NCBI GenBank assembly: GCA_023245995.1
Contig: JAHFJH010000007.1
Coordinates: forward strand, 1-44,668
Direction of reading: 5' to 3'
Source: Candidatus Doudnabacteria bacterium
GTDB taxonomy: Bacteria; Patescibacteriota; Doudnabacteria; UBA920
DNA: 44,668 bases
Numbering within the stretch: the first letter of the stretch is position 1; each line of letters starts with the position of its first letter. The notes under the pieces are model-generated. The model did no database searches and was not told the origin of the DNA. It was given only the letters and a program-made list of their open reading frames with translations. Shown here piece after piece: positions 15,611 through 23,648 of the stretch. A program made the position numbers and the translations under genes.

Positions 15611-16441
15611 ATGCAAAATAAGCCACATACTTGGCAAACAGTAGGTCATTTAGTTCCCAAGAAGTTACTTGAACGGCAGTTATGGAACAAGACAGTTGCG
15701 CAGAGTTATATATTTTTAGGACCAGAGGGTGTGGGGAAACGAACGCTTGCAGAAGAATTTGCTGAAAGTATTGCTTTGAATGCAACAGAAGTAGTGCGTT
15801 TTAACTGCGAAGGGGTAGGCATGGAAGAGCTAAGGACGCTTTTAGCACAAGTTGCTTTAAAACCTGCCTCTGGAGGAAAACAAGTTTTCATTTTAGATAA
15901 GGCCGACACTTTAAACCAGTCATGTAGCAATGCACTTCTAAAGACACTGGAGGAGCCGAATAAATCTGCGGTTTTTATTTTAGTTGCTGGAAGTTATAGC
16001 TTGCCTTCTACAATAGTTTCGCGTTGCCAAATAGTTCATTTTGGAAAATTGAGCAGAGAAGAGTTGGAAAGTTTGGTCAAGCGGTATAGTTTAGAGCTTT
16101 CAAGCGACATGCTGGCCACAGCGCAGGGTTCTGCTGGGTTACTAATGCGTTTTGCGCGCGAACCGGATTTTTGGGGACAACAATTAGTGTGGCGACGGGA
16201 ACTTCACGAACTGCTAAGTGCAAGTGTCGCGGTGCGGGTTGTGCGCAGTCAGCAGTTTGCTTCTGAGGAAGTCGAACAGTTAAACGCAAGGCTTACAAAT
16301 TGGCTTTCAGTGCTTGTACAAGAATTGTCAACTTTCGGTGCTAATGCAAGGCAACTTTCTGTTATTTTAGAAGCATGGCAACGCATGAGAAAAAATGCTA
16401 ATAGAAAATTGGTTATGGAATATGTGTGTCTGAATATCTAA
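15611..16441 (+). CDS. holB: DNA polymerase III delta-prime-type clamp-loader subunit
   Basis: A 276-residue AAA+ protein of the clamp loader that places the sliding clamp on DNA. Visible motifs are the P-loop GPEGVGKRT near residue 36, a Walker-B-like FILDKADTLNQ, then NALLKTLEEP and the SRC motif in TIVSRCQIV. The C-terminal ~90 residues are the helical collar domain. It is shorter than the E. coli protein (334) and has no zinc-binding cysteines, so it could also be called a generic DnaX/delta-prime family member, but the complete SRC and KTLEEP motifs favour delta-prime. The stop codon lies within a CTAAT repeat. Confidence 0.88.
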   Translation: MQNKPHTWQTVGHLVPKKLLERQLWNKTVAQSYIFLGPEGVGKRTLAEEFAESIALNATEVVRFNCEGVGMEELRTLLAQVALKPASGGKQVFILDKADTLNQSCSNALLKTLEEPNKSAVFILVAGSYSLPSTIVSRCQIVHFGKLSREELESLVKRYSLELSSDMLATAQGSAGLLMRFAREPDFWGQQLVWRRELHELLSASVAVRVVRSQQFASEEVEQLNARLTNWLSVLVQELSTFGANARQLSVILEAWQRMRKNANRKLVMEYVCLNI

Positions 16442-16474
16442 TTTCTAATGTCTAATACCTAACATTAAATTCGT
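16436..16474. repeat. CTAAT-type junction repeat, holB to propeller gene
   Basis: Four to five CTAATnn(n) units (ATCTAATTTCTAATGTCTAA and on) followed by an inverted ATTAAATT. It contains the holB stop and ends just before the next ATG. Confidence 0.6.
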
Positions 16475-17635
16475 ATGTTAAAACCAATTTCAATCGCAAA
16501 AAAGTTACTTGTATTTGTTCCGCTTTGCTTTTTGGCGGTGTCTTGTAGTCCATTTGGAGCGACTCCATCTGGAGCAGGTGTGGCCAAGACCACAAACGGT
16601 AGCAATGATTGGGCGTTCTCAAATAGGGCGGAGGTTGTGGCCACGAAAACCAACAAAAACCCCAAACCAACAGACTCTGCTTTGGCTACTTCTAGTGTTA
16701 TAGCTCTTTCTTTTTCACCTGAGAATTCTCAAAAGCTGTACGCCGCAACACTGGGAAACGGTTTGTTTTATTCCGAAAACAGCGCTGAGACATGGAAACA
16801 AGTTTTGCCAAAGTTTAACGCCTATGGTGTTGTGGTAGACCCTGCAAATGCAGAGGTAGTTTATGTAGCAGGTCAGGCAGACAAAAAGGCTAGAGTGCTT
16901 AGAAGTGACAACAGAGGTAAATCTTGGCAAGAAATATACAACGACGCAGCCGCGGGAAGTTCTGTACGTTCTATTGCTATTAGTCCTCAAGACTCAAAAA
17001 TAATTATTATTGGGCTAGCTTCTGGAAATCTTATTGGTAGTAGTGACGGTGGGTCTACATGGTCGCTTCTGCAAAATTTTCAAGACCCAGTTACACAACT
17101 GCTATGGCATAAGGGTGGCGTGCTCTATATAGTTGCTCGTGGTAAGGGTATATACCAGAGTCCAGATGGCGGAAAAACAGTAGAAAATATTTCAAAGCAG
17201 TTATTAAATTTGGAAGACTGGAGAAAGTCTTTGCAAAGTCTGTTTGCCGGTGACCCTACAGCAGTAGCCCAAATAGATATTCCGAGTGTGGCAACAACAA
17301 GTTTTTACCATATTGCGACCGCTACAAACGCACCTTACCCTTTGTTTTTGGCGGCAAATAATGGTTTGTTTATGTTGAAAGCCAGTAACGCAAATTGGGA
17401 GTATTTGAAACTTCCTTTGAAAAAGAGCGACAACACAGGCGTCCGCTCCGTTACGCTTGCAGGTAATGACACAATACTTTATGCGGGCGTTGCCAATACT
17501 ATTTATAGAAGCGTAAATGGTGGCAAGTCATGGCAGGTAAACGCTATTGCCACAGCGGCTACTATCAACTATATTTTAGTAGATCCAAATTTGCCCCAAG
17601 TAGCTTACGCAGGGTTTATAGGCACAGGCCAGTAA
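16475..17635 (+). CDS. Lipoprotein with BNR/YCF48-like beta-propeller
   Basis: A 386-residue exported lipoprotein. The signal peptide ends in the lipobox LAVSC (cysteine at residue 24). The rest is a repeated beta-propeller with five Asp-box motifs of the S-x-D/N-x-G-x-(S/T)-W type: SENSAETW, SDNRGKSW, SSDGGSTW, SPDGGKT and SVNGGKSW. Each is preceded by an (I/V)AISPQD-like strand. This is the pattern of sialidase-like BNR repeats and of YCF48/VPS10 propellers. The catalytic residues of a sialidase are not seen, so a binding or assembly role outside the membrane is more likely. It sits between holB and frr but shares no obvious function with either. Confidence 0.85.
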   Translation: MLKPISIAKKLLVFVPLCFLAVSCSPFGATPSGAGVAKTTNGSNDWAFSNRAEVVATKTNKNPKPTDSALATSSVIALSFSPENSQKLYAATLGNGLFYSENSAETWKQVLPKFNAYGVVVDPANAEVVYVAGQADKKARVLRSDNRGKSWQEIYNDAAAGSSVRSIAISPQDSKIIIIGLASGNLIGSSDGGSTWSLLQNFQDPVTQLLWHKGGVLYIVARGKGIYQSPDGGKTVENISKQLLNLEDWRKSLQSLFAGDPTAVAQIDIPSVATTSFYHIATATNAPYPLFLAANNGLFMLKASNANWEYLKLPLKKSDNTGVRSVTLAGNDTILYAGVANTIYRSVNGGKSWQVNAIATAATINYILVDPNLPQVAYAGFIGTGQ

Positions 17636-17638
17636 TTA

Positions 17639-17714
17639 ATATTGTAGATTGAGGATTTTAGATTGTCATGCATTGCTCAATCTGAAATTTGCGAGCTACA
17701 ATCTGAAATTTAAA
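17639..17714. repeat. Inverted junction repeat before frr
   Basis: Left arm TGTAGATTG...TAGATTG, right arm CAATCTG...ACAATCTG, with a short centre. The right arm ends a few bases before the frr ATG. Units are of the AGATTG(T/C) type, as at 7709-7747 in gatA. Confidence 0.65.
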
Positions 17715-17716
17715 CT

Positions 17717-18274
17717 ATGTTAGATCAACTGCTTAAAGAACATCAGGAACAATTTACAAAAGTCATGGAACACTTACATCAAGACTTGGCAGGTGTGCGT
17801 ACTGGGCGAGCCAACCCAGGGCTCCTTAACACGGTTATGGTAGAGGTATATGGCGCAACACAACCTTTGCATCAGATAGCCGCAATTGGTGTGTCCGATG
17901 CTCGGACACTCACAGTAAGCCCATGGGATAAGTCTTTAGTGCCAGTGGTAGACAAAGCAATTCAGGCTGCGAACTTAGGTTTTAATCCGTCCAGCGATGG
18001 TCAGGTGTTACGGATTACTTTGCCACCTTTGACCGAAGATCGCAGAAAAGAAATGGTTAAAATGGTTGGTCAAATGGCAGAGCGAGCGCGTATTGGCATT
18101 CGAAATACCCGTGAAGATATTCTCAAAGCCGCAAAAAGAGCAGAGGCGGATGGTAAAATAGCCAAAGACGATATGAGCCATATGCAAAAAAAAGTGCAAG
18201 AACTTGTAGACACATATAATGCTCAAGTAAAACAAATTGTGGAAGAGAAAGAAAAAGAAATAATGACGGTTTAA
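17717..18274 (+). CDS. frr: Ribosome recycling factor
   Basis: Splits the post-termination ribosome together with EF-G. The 185-residue length is exactly that of the family. Signatures are HLHQDLAGVRTGRANPGLL near residues 19-37, YGATQPLHQIAAIGVSDARTL, INLGFNPSSDG-like NLGFNPSSDGQVLRITLPPLTEDRRKEMVK, and a long C-terminal helix ending in EEKEKEIM. No Shine-Dalgarno precedes the ATG, which lies at the end of an AT-rich inverted repeat. It heads the group frr, site-2 protease and proS, all on the same strand with short gaps. Confidence 0.96.
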   Translation: MLDQLLKEHQEQFTKVMEHLHQDLAGVRTGRANPGLLNTVMVEVYGATQPLHQIAAIGVSDARTLTVSPWDKSLVPVVDKAIQAANLGFNPSSDGQVLRITLPPLTEDRRKEMVKMVGQMAERARIGIRNTREDILKAAKRAEADGKIAKDDMSHMQKKVQELVDTYNAQVKQIVEEKEKEIMTV

Positions 18275-18276
18275 CA

Positions 18277-18332
18277 ATAGCAGATTGCAAATTTAAGATC
18301 GCAGATTCGAATTACTAATCTGTAATTTGCAT
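18277..18332. repeat. Inverted junction repeat, frr to site-2 protease
   Basis: CAGATTGCAAATT and CGCAGATT on the left face AATCTGTAATTTGC on the right. Same unit type as the element before frr. Confidence 0.6.
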
Positions 18333-18357
18333 ATATAAATTTTCGCATTACCCTTAC

Positions 18358-19485
18358 ATGATATTTACTATTTTGATATTTATTGCCATACTCGGACTAC
18401 TGGTGTTTGTACACGAGTTAGGCCATTTTTTAGTTGCTAAGCGGGCCGGTATGAAGGTGGACGAGTTTGGGTTTGGGTTTCCGCCTCGGCTTGTGGGTGT
18501 ATACAAATCAACCACTGGCCGAAAAATTATATTTGGACATATGACCCCAACAGACCCCCTCTCAACCATTTACTCTATAAATAGCATTCCGCTGGGCGGG
18601 TTCGTAAAAATTGTAGGTGAGAATGGAGACGTGCCAAACGACCCCAATAGTTTTTCGCAAAAGTCATTTTGGGCTCGATTGATAACACTACTCGCTGGTG
18701 TGCTCATGAACGTAGTACTTGCTTGGGTGCTTATAAGTATTGGATTTGCTACGGGTGTTCCTACTGTCACAGACGAACAGACACAGCTTTCAAGAGGTGC
18801 TACTATAACTGCACCCGTTATAACTATATTAGGTGTAAATGCTGAGAGTCCAGCAGATAAAGCAGGGCTACGTACAGCAGACGCCCTGCTGGCTATAGAC
18901 GGTAGTACTTTTATAGCCATTGAAGATGTGCAAAACTATGTGCGGGCTCATAAAGGTGATACGCTAAATTTTAAAATTAAACGTGGTAAAACTATTTTAG
19001 CTGTAGCTGTGCAGTCTAGCGCAAACCCAAAAGAGGGAAGCGGGCCAACTGGAATTGCACTTGGGCTTGTGGGGCTACTTAAATACCCTTGGTACGTTGC
19101 TCCGGCTGTGGCTTTTAAAGCAACTGGCACTCAGTTGTGGGCGGTAGTTTCTGGCATAGGCCACCTTGTAACTGGTGGTGTGCATTTAAACCAGCTTGGG
19201 GGGCCGGCTAAAATAGCGCAGTTGACTGGGGAGGCAAGTAAATTGGGGTTTTCGTATTTATTGCAATTTGCAGCTTTTTTGTCTTTAAACTTAGCGGTTT
19301 TGAACGTTTTACCCATTCCAGCTCTAGATGGCGGTCGCGTGTTATTCTTAATTATAGAAAAAGTCCGTCGGCGTCCAAACAACCAGTCACTTGAGCAGAC
19401 AGTTAACGCCATTGGATTTTTGTTGTTACTTATTTTAATGTTACTCGTAACAGTCCACGATATTTATGGTTTTCTTGGGCATTAG
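18358..19485 (+). CDS. rseP: Site-2 membrane metalloprotease (RseP family)
   Basis: A 375-residue polytopic zinc protease that cuts within membrane segments of its substrates. HELGH at residues 19-23 supplies two zinc ligands and the catalytic Glu20; NVLPIPALDGG (D324) supplies the third ligand. A PDZ domain (about 150-230; ADKAGLRTADALLAIDG) lies between the membrane parts. Final membrane segments follow the LDG motif. No anti-sigma factor or sigma factor gene is nearby, so a role in sigma-E type signalling cannot be inferred; signal-peptide clearance is equally possible. Situated between frr and proS, an arrangement common in bacteria. Confidence 0.94.
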   Translation: MIFTILIFIAILGLLVFVHELGHFLVAKRAGMKVDEFGFGFPPRLVGVYKSTTGRKIIFGHMTPTDPLSTIYSINSIPLGGFVKIVGENGDVPNDPNSFSQKSFWARLITLLAGVLMNVVLAWVLISIGFATGVPTVTDEQTQLSRGATITAPVITILGVNAESPADKAGLRTADALLAIDGSTFIAIEDVQNYVRAHKGDTLNFKIKRGKTILAVAVQSSANPKEGSGPTGIALGLVGLLKYPWYVAPAVAFKATGTQLWAVVSGIGHLVTGGVHLNQLGGPAKIAQLTGEASKLGFSYLLQFAAFLSLNLAVLNVLPIPALDGGRVLFLIIEKVRRRPNNQSLEQTVNAIGFLLLLILMLLVTVHDIYGFLGH

Positions 19486-19522
19486 CTACTGGGCTTGCCT
19501 GTCTATATTAACTTTGTGAATT

Positions 19523-20770
19523 ATGAGACAAACTAAATATTTTTTAAAAACTAGTAAAACAGTTTCAGAAGACGAGCCAACTGTGAATGGCAGACTTTTA
19601 GAACAGGCCGGTTTTGTAAGCAAACTTATGGCTGGTGTATACACGTATTTGCCATTAGGTCTACGTGTGTTAAATAACATCTCAAAAATTGTTCGTGAAG
19701 AAATGAACGCCGTTGGGGCTAGTGAATTACTTATGCCAATGTTGCACCCGAAAGAAATTTGGCAGACCACTGGCGGTTGGGACAACATAGATGTTTTGTT
19801 TAAAATTAATAGCAGAACGGAAAAAGAATACGCGCTTGGACAAAGCGAAGAAGAAGTTGTAACACCCTTAGTGCTTTCGCGCGTGCAGTCGTATAAGGAC
19901 TTACCTTTGGCTGTGTATCAAATAGGTTGGAAGTTCCGTGATGAGCTTAGGGCGAAGTCGGGTCTTTTGCGTGGTCGTGAGTTTTTAATGAAAGATATGT
20001 ACAGCTTTCATGTTTCTCAGGAAGACTTTGACAGATTTTATGCAGAAGCAAAACAAGCCTACTTCAAAATTTTTACCCGCTTGGGTTTAACAGCTAAAGC
20101 TACAGAAGCTTCTGGCGGGAGTTTCAGCCAAAAGATTTCTTACGAATTTATGGTTCTGACCGATGCCGGTGAGGACGATATTCTATATTGCGAGACTTGT
20201 GATTATTGCGTCAATGTAGAAATAACCGAACTAAAGTCTGGGGCATCCTGTCCAAAATCTTGCGGTGGTCTGCTTACTCAAGGCAGGGCGTCGGAAGTAG
20301 GAAATGTTTTTGACTTAGGACAAAAGTACGGCAAGGACTTTGGCTTGGGTTTCACCGATGTAGGCGGGAATAAACAGTATCCTGTTATGGGCTGCTATGG
20401 TATTGGTATTTCGCGACTTATGGGTGTTATAGCCGAAACAATGAATGATCCAAAAGGTATATTATGGCCGGAAAATGTTGCGCCTTTTAAAGTGCATCTT
20501 ATAGCACTGCCTGGGAAGGATGCAGAAAATGTTTTTTCTGCTTCAGATAAGCTGTATGCAGAACTTATAGAGAGCGGTGTGGAAGTATTGTACGACGATA
20601 GAGCAGATACTAGTGCAGGCGAAAAATTTGCGGATTCAGACTTAATTGGTATACCACATCGAGTAATTATCTCTCAAAAAACACTTGCAGATGCTTCGGT
20701 TGAGCATAAGAAGCGAAACGAAGATAAAAGCTCTTTAGTTTCACTAGACCAAGTAAGGCAAATATTGTAG
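19523..20770 (+). CDS. proS: Prolyl-tRNA synthetase lacking the editing insertion
   Basis: Charges tRNA(Pro) with proline. Class II motifs are present: AGVYTYLPLG and GASELLMPMLHP near the start, FRDELRAKSGLLRGREFLMKDMYSFH (motif 2), and GCYGIGISRLMGVIAE (motif 3), then an anticodon-binding domain. The protein is 415 residues, against ~570 for the bacterial form: the ~180-residue INS editing domain between motifs 2 and 3 is missing. In its place is a short segment with CETCDYC and CPKSCGG, a possible metal site. Without INS it should not hydrolyse Ala-tRNA(Pro) itself; no separate YbaK/ProX gene is seen in this window. Confidence 0.94.
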   Translation: MRQTKYFLKTSKTVSEDEPTVNGRLLEQAGFVSKLMAGVYTYLPLGLRVLNNISKIVREEMNAVGASELLMPMLHPKEIWQTTGGWDNIDVLFKINSRTEKEYALGQSEEEVVTPLVLSRVQSYKDLPLAVYQIGWKFRDELRAKSGLLRGREFLMKDMYSFHVSQEDFDRFYAEAKQAYFKIFTRLGLTAKATEASGGSFSQKISYEFMVLTDAGEDDILYCETCDYCVNVEITELKSGASCPKSCGGLLTQGRASEVGNVFDLGQKYGKDFGLGFTDVGGNKQYPVMGCYGIGISRLMGVIAETMNDPKGILWPENVAPFKVHLIALPGKDAENVFSASDKLYAELIESGVEVLYDDRADTSAGEKFADSDLIGIPHRVIISQKTLADASVEHKKRNEDKSSLVSLDQVRQIL

Positions 20771-20839
20771 AGTACATAGTACTGGTCACTAAAAATTCCA
20801 TTCACCAGCTGGCGAATAAAAATCAAAAGAAAAAGTATC

Positions 20840-20936
20840 TAAAACGAGATTTATAGAAATTTATAGAGACTTGTGAGATTGGCTGTTCAAAACAAACAAT
20901 TTTCACAAATCTCAACAAATCTCCAAATCTTTAGAG
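20840..20936. repeat. Inverted junction repeat between proS and mreB
   Basis: GAGATTTATAGAAATTTATA and GTGAGATT on the left face CACAAATCTC, CAAATCTCC and AAATCTTTAG on the right. The rest of the 232-base gap contains only a promoter candidate near its end. Confidence 0.6.
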
Positions 20937-20949
20937 TACTCTTTCTTTT

Positions 20950-20978
20950 TTGTTTTATGACTTGTACTAAATTATATA
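20950..20978 (+). promoter_or_regulatory. Possible promoter for mreB
   Basis: TTGTTT, 17 bases, then TATATA. The match to consensus is moderate. Its start would leave a leader of under 20 bases before the GTG at 21003. Confidence 0.4.
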
Positions 20979-21002
20979 TTCAGATAACTAATTACTAATT
21001 TT

Positions 21003-22055
21003 GTGTTTGAACCCATATTTAAAAGATTTTCTCAGGATATTGGTATAGACCTTGGCACGGCAAATACCCTTGTTTACGTAAAAGGCAAGGGTATTGTTAT
21101 CAACGAACCATCTGTGGTAGCTGTAAATAACAGAACAAAACAAATAGTAGCCATAGGAACGGATGCTCAAAAAATGGTCGGTCGTACTCCTGGGTATATT
21201 ACTGCAACTAGGCCATTAGTAGATGGTGTTATTTCAGATTTTGAGGTTACTGAGCAAATGCTTCGGTATTTTATAGATAAGGTTCATACAAATACATACA
21301 GTTTTTTACGGCGTCCACGTGTGGTAATTGGTATACCTAGTGGGGTTACAGAAGTGGAAAAAAGAGCAGTACAAGATGCGGCAATAAATGCTGGAGCAAG
21401 GCAAGCATTTTTAGTGGAAGAACCTATGGCGGCAGCAATTGGTGCTAGGTTGCCAGTTCAGGACGCAGTAGGAAGTTTGGTGGTAGATATCGGCGGTGGA
21501 ACAACGGAAATTGCTGTGCTGTCTTTGGGTGGTGTTGTAGTTGCAAGGAGTCTTCGAGTGGCCGGAGACAAAATGAACCAAGCCATAGTCCAATATAGCC
21601 GAGACACCTTTAATTTGTTAATTGGTGAGCGAACAGCAGAAGATGTAAAACTTAAAATTGGTTCCGCAGCTACATTAGATGAGCCCTTGCAGGCTCCTGC
21701 GCGCGGACGGGACTTGGTTACGGGTTTGCCTAAAGAGATTATTTTAACTGACGCAGATGTACGTAGCGCGCTTCACGGTCCTGTAAGGTCTATTATAGAG
21801 AGTATAAAGGCGGTAGTGGAAGAAATGCCTCCAGAAATAGTTGCAGACATTATGCATAGGGGTATAGTTCTTGCTGGGGGTGGCGCACTATTGAGAAACT
21901 TAGATATTATTATTGCCGAGGAAACAAAAATTGCTGTTGTTGTTGCAGACGATCCTCTTACATGTGTGGCTCGTGGTACGGGTGTTATTGTTGAAGATTT
22001 GGAAGCACTCGCAGATGTGCTCGTACCAGCAGAACAAGAAACTATGAGAAGGTAG
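21003..22055 (+). CDS. mreB: Rod shape-determining protein MreB (actin-like)
   Basis: A 350-residue actin homologue forming filaments under the membrane that guide wall synthesis. Phosphate 1 motif DIGIDLGTANTLVY near residues 12-25, connect and phosphate 2 region VDIGGGTTEIAVLSLGG, and the adenosine motif GIVLAGGGALLRNLD all lie at normal spacing. The start is GTG at 21003, with no Shine-Dalgarno. It leads mreB-mreC-mreD-mrdA, the usual elongation cluster; the wall glycosyltransferase partner rodA is at 40846, separate from the cluster. A rod or coccobacillary cell with peptidoglycan is implied. Confidence 0.96.
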   Translation: MFEPIFKRFSQDIGIDLGTANTLVYVKGKGIVINEPSVVAVNNRTKQIVAIGTDAQKMVGRTPGYITATRPLVDGVISDFEVTEQMLRYFIDKVHTNTYSFLRRPRVVIGIPSGVTEVEKRAVQDAAINAGARQAFLVEEPMAAAIGARLPVQDAVGSLVVDIGGGTTEIAVLSLGGVVVARSLRVAGDKMNQAIVQYSRDTFNLLIGERTAEDVKLKIGSAATLDEPLQAPARGRDLVTGLPKEIILTDADVRSALHGPVRSIIESIKAVVEEMPPEIVADIMHRGIVLAGGGALLRNLDIIIAEETKIAVVVADDPLTCVARGTGVIVEDLEALADVLVPAEQETMRR

Positions 22056-22200
22056 TGTTAATTACTAATGTCTAATTTTTAAGTAAGTCTTATACAACAT
22101 GTGCGTAGGCTTATTAGTGAGTCTAGAGTTTATATTTTGTTTGATATTTGAATTTTGTACTTTAGTTTAGAAATTAGTTAATTAGTAATTAGAAATTTTA
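22056..22200. repeat. Inverted junction repeat, mreB to mreC
   Basis: AATTACTAATGTCTAATTTT on the left faces AGAAATTAGTTAATTAGTAA and ATTAGAAATTTTAG on the right. Units are of the CTAAT/ATTAG type. It fills almost the whole gap. Confidence 0.6.
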
Positions 22201-22212
22201 GAAACTATTGTT

Positions 22213-23013
22213 ATGTTTTCCAGTATCCCAAAGATTCTTCGATATTTTATTTTTTTACTGTTAGTAGTTTTTGTACTGGCAACCTTACAGTTAAAAGGAC
22301 ACGCCGAACTATTATACAAGGTGGCGGTTATTGTTCCAGAGCCTATAGCTGCACCAGTACGCTCACTTTCACTCTCACTTCGCAAGGGGATTGGTTCAAT
22401 TTTTTCTATTCGCAGTCTGTATGTAGAGAATGGTGTGTTAAAAACTCGCGTTTCTACTTTAGAGCAACAAGTTGCCATGCTTGAGGGGGCTGAGACAGAA
22501 AATCAAACTCTTAAGGCTACACTGGGTTTTGTTTCTCGTCCGCCAGTGGCCTTGGTTCCGTGTACTGTCCTCGCACGTGATCCCGAAGGTATTACTCAAA
22601 CACTGTTGCTTTCATGTGGTGCAGAACAAGGTGTAACTGTAGGTCAGGGGGTTGTATCTTCTGGTTATTTAATTGGTAAGGTACTAATTACAACCAAAAC
22701 TACTGCGACTGTCCGTCTTATTACCGCTCCAACTACTGTAGTAGATGTTCGCATAGGAACAAGGCAGTTGAGCGGGGTGCTTAAAGGTTCATTTGGGTCT
22801 GGCTTGTTGTTAGATTTCATTCCTGAGCAGAGCGAAGTGGCAAAAGGAGATATAGTCACGACGGCCGGCATAAACGATAGGATCCCTCCAAATATTTTGG
22901 TAGGTAGTATTTCAGAAGTAGTTAAGCAGTCTGGGGCATTATTTTTGAAATTAACTGTATCAAGTCCGGTGGATTTACGTGACATTCGTTACGTGCACGT
23001 GTTAAAACCATAA
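22213..23013 (+). CDS. mreC: Rod shape-determining protein MreC
   Basis: A 266-residue bitopic protein linking MreB to the extracytoplasmic wall machinery. A membrane helix at residues 8-28 is followed by a coiled-coil segment (about 70-100, GVLKTRVSTLEQQVAMLEGA) and the two MreC beta-barrels (LARDPEGITQTLLLSCGAEQGVTVGQGVVS, then GVLKGSFGSG and KGDIVTTAG). Length and order match the family. It lies between mreB and mreD. Confidence 0.93.
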   Translation: MFSSIPKILRYFIFLLLVVFVLATLQLKGHAELLYKVAVIVPEPIAAPVRSLSLSLRKGIGSIFSIRSLYVENGVLKTRVSTLEQQVAMLEGAETENQTLKATLGFVSRPPVALVPCTVLARDPEGITQTLLLSCGAEQGVTVGQGVVSSGYLIGKVLITTKTTATVRLITAPTTVVDVRIGTRQLSGVLKGSFGSGLLLDFIPEQSEVAKGDIVTTAGINDRIPPNILVGSISEVVKQSGALFLKLTVSSPVDLRDIRYVHVLKP

Positions 23014-23110
23014 TAATTTACTAAATACTAATCGGTACGAATGTACGAACATAACCGAAACTGAGATATGCATGTTCATATGTTAGTAATAGTTTGCATT
23101 TCGTGAAGAT

Positions 23111-23638
23111 ATGAAATCATATTTTTGGCCATTGTTATTGTTGTTTGTTTTATGGCTTGCTATGACAGCTGTACTACCAATATGGGCCTCGCATCCGTGG
23201 GTGCCAAACTTGCTACTGGCTGGTGTGCTTACGCTTGCAGTAACTGACGTGGCTCTCCGTTGGCGATGGATTATACCTCTTGCAGGTCTAATGTTGGACA
23301 TACATACAGGTTTACTTATTGGTTCGTTTACCATTGGATTTTCTTTTGTATATATACTCGCAGAATATATCTTTAGAAAGTTTATCCCTGCTAGCCGTTT
23401 TTATTTTGCTTTGCCTTTGGCTTTTTTTATCTCACGCATATTGTTGGAACTATGGAATATGGTTTTGGGATTTTTTGCTTATAATCTCGGTTGGCCAGTA
23501 CAAATTATTCCTCTGTGGTACGCGCCTGCATCAAAGGTGCTAGCTCTTATAATTGGTGCATTGGGTACTGTGGTACTATACGTTGTGTGGCTGGAAGTTT
23601 TGCATAGATTTGACCGACCCATAAGACTGCGTCGTTAA
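23111..23638 (+). CDS. mreD: Rod shape-determining protein MreD
   Basis: A 175-residue integral membrane protein with about five membrane segments and no sizeable soluble domain. Identity rests mainly on its place between mreC and the PBP2 gene, its size and its hydrophobic profile; GLMLDIHTGLLIGSFTIGFSF fits the conserved MreD core (G-x-x-x-D). mrdA starts 10 bases later. Confidence 0.83.
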   Translation: MKSYFWPLLLLFVLWLAMTAVLPIWASHPWVPNLLLAGVLTLAVTDVALRWRWIIPLAGLMLDIHTGLLIGSFTIGFSFVYILAEYIFRKFIPASRFYFALPLAFFISRILLELWNMVLGFFAYNLGWPVQIIPLWYAPASKVLALIIGALGTVVLYVVWLEVLHRFDRPIRLRR

Positions 23639-23648
23639 ATAATATTTT

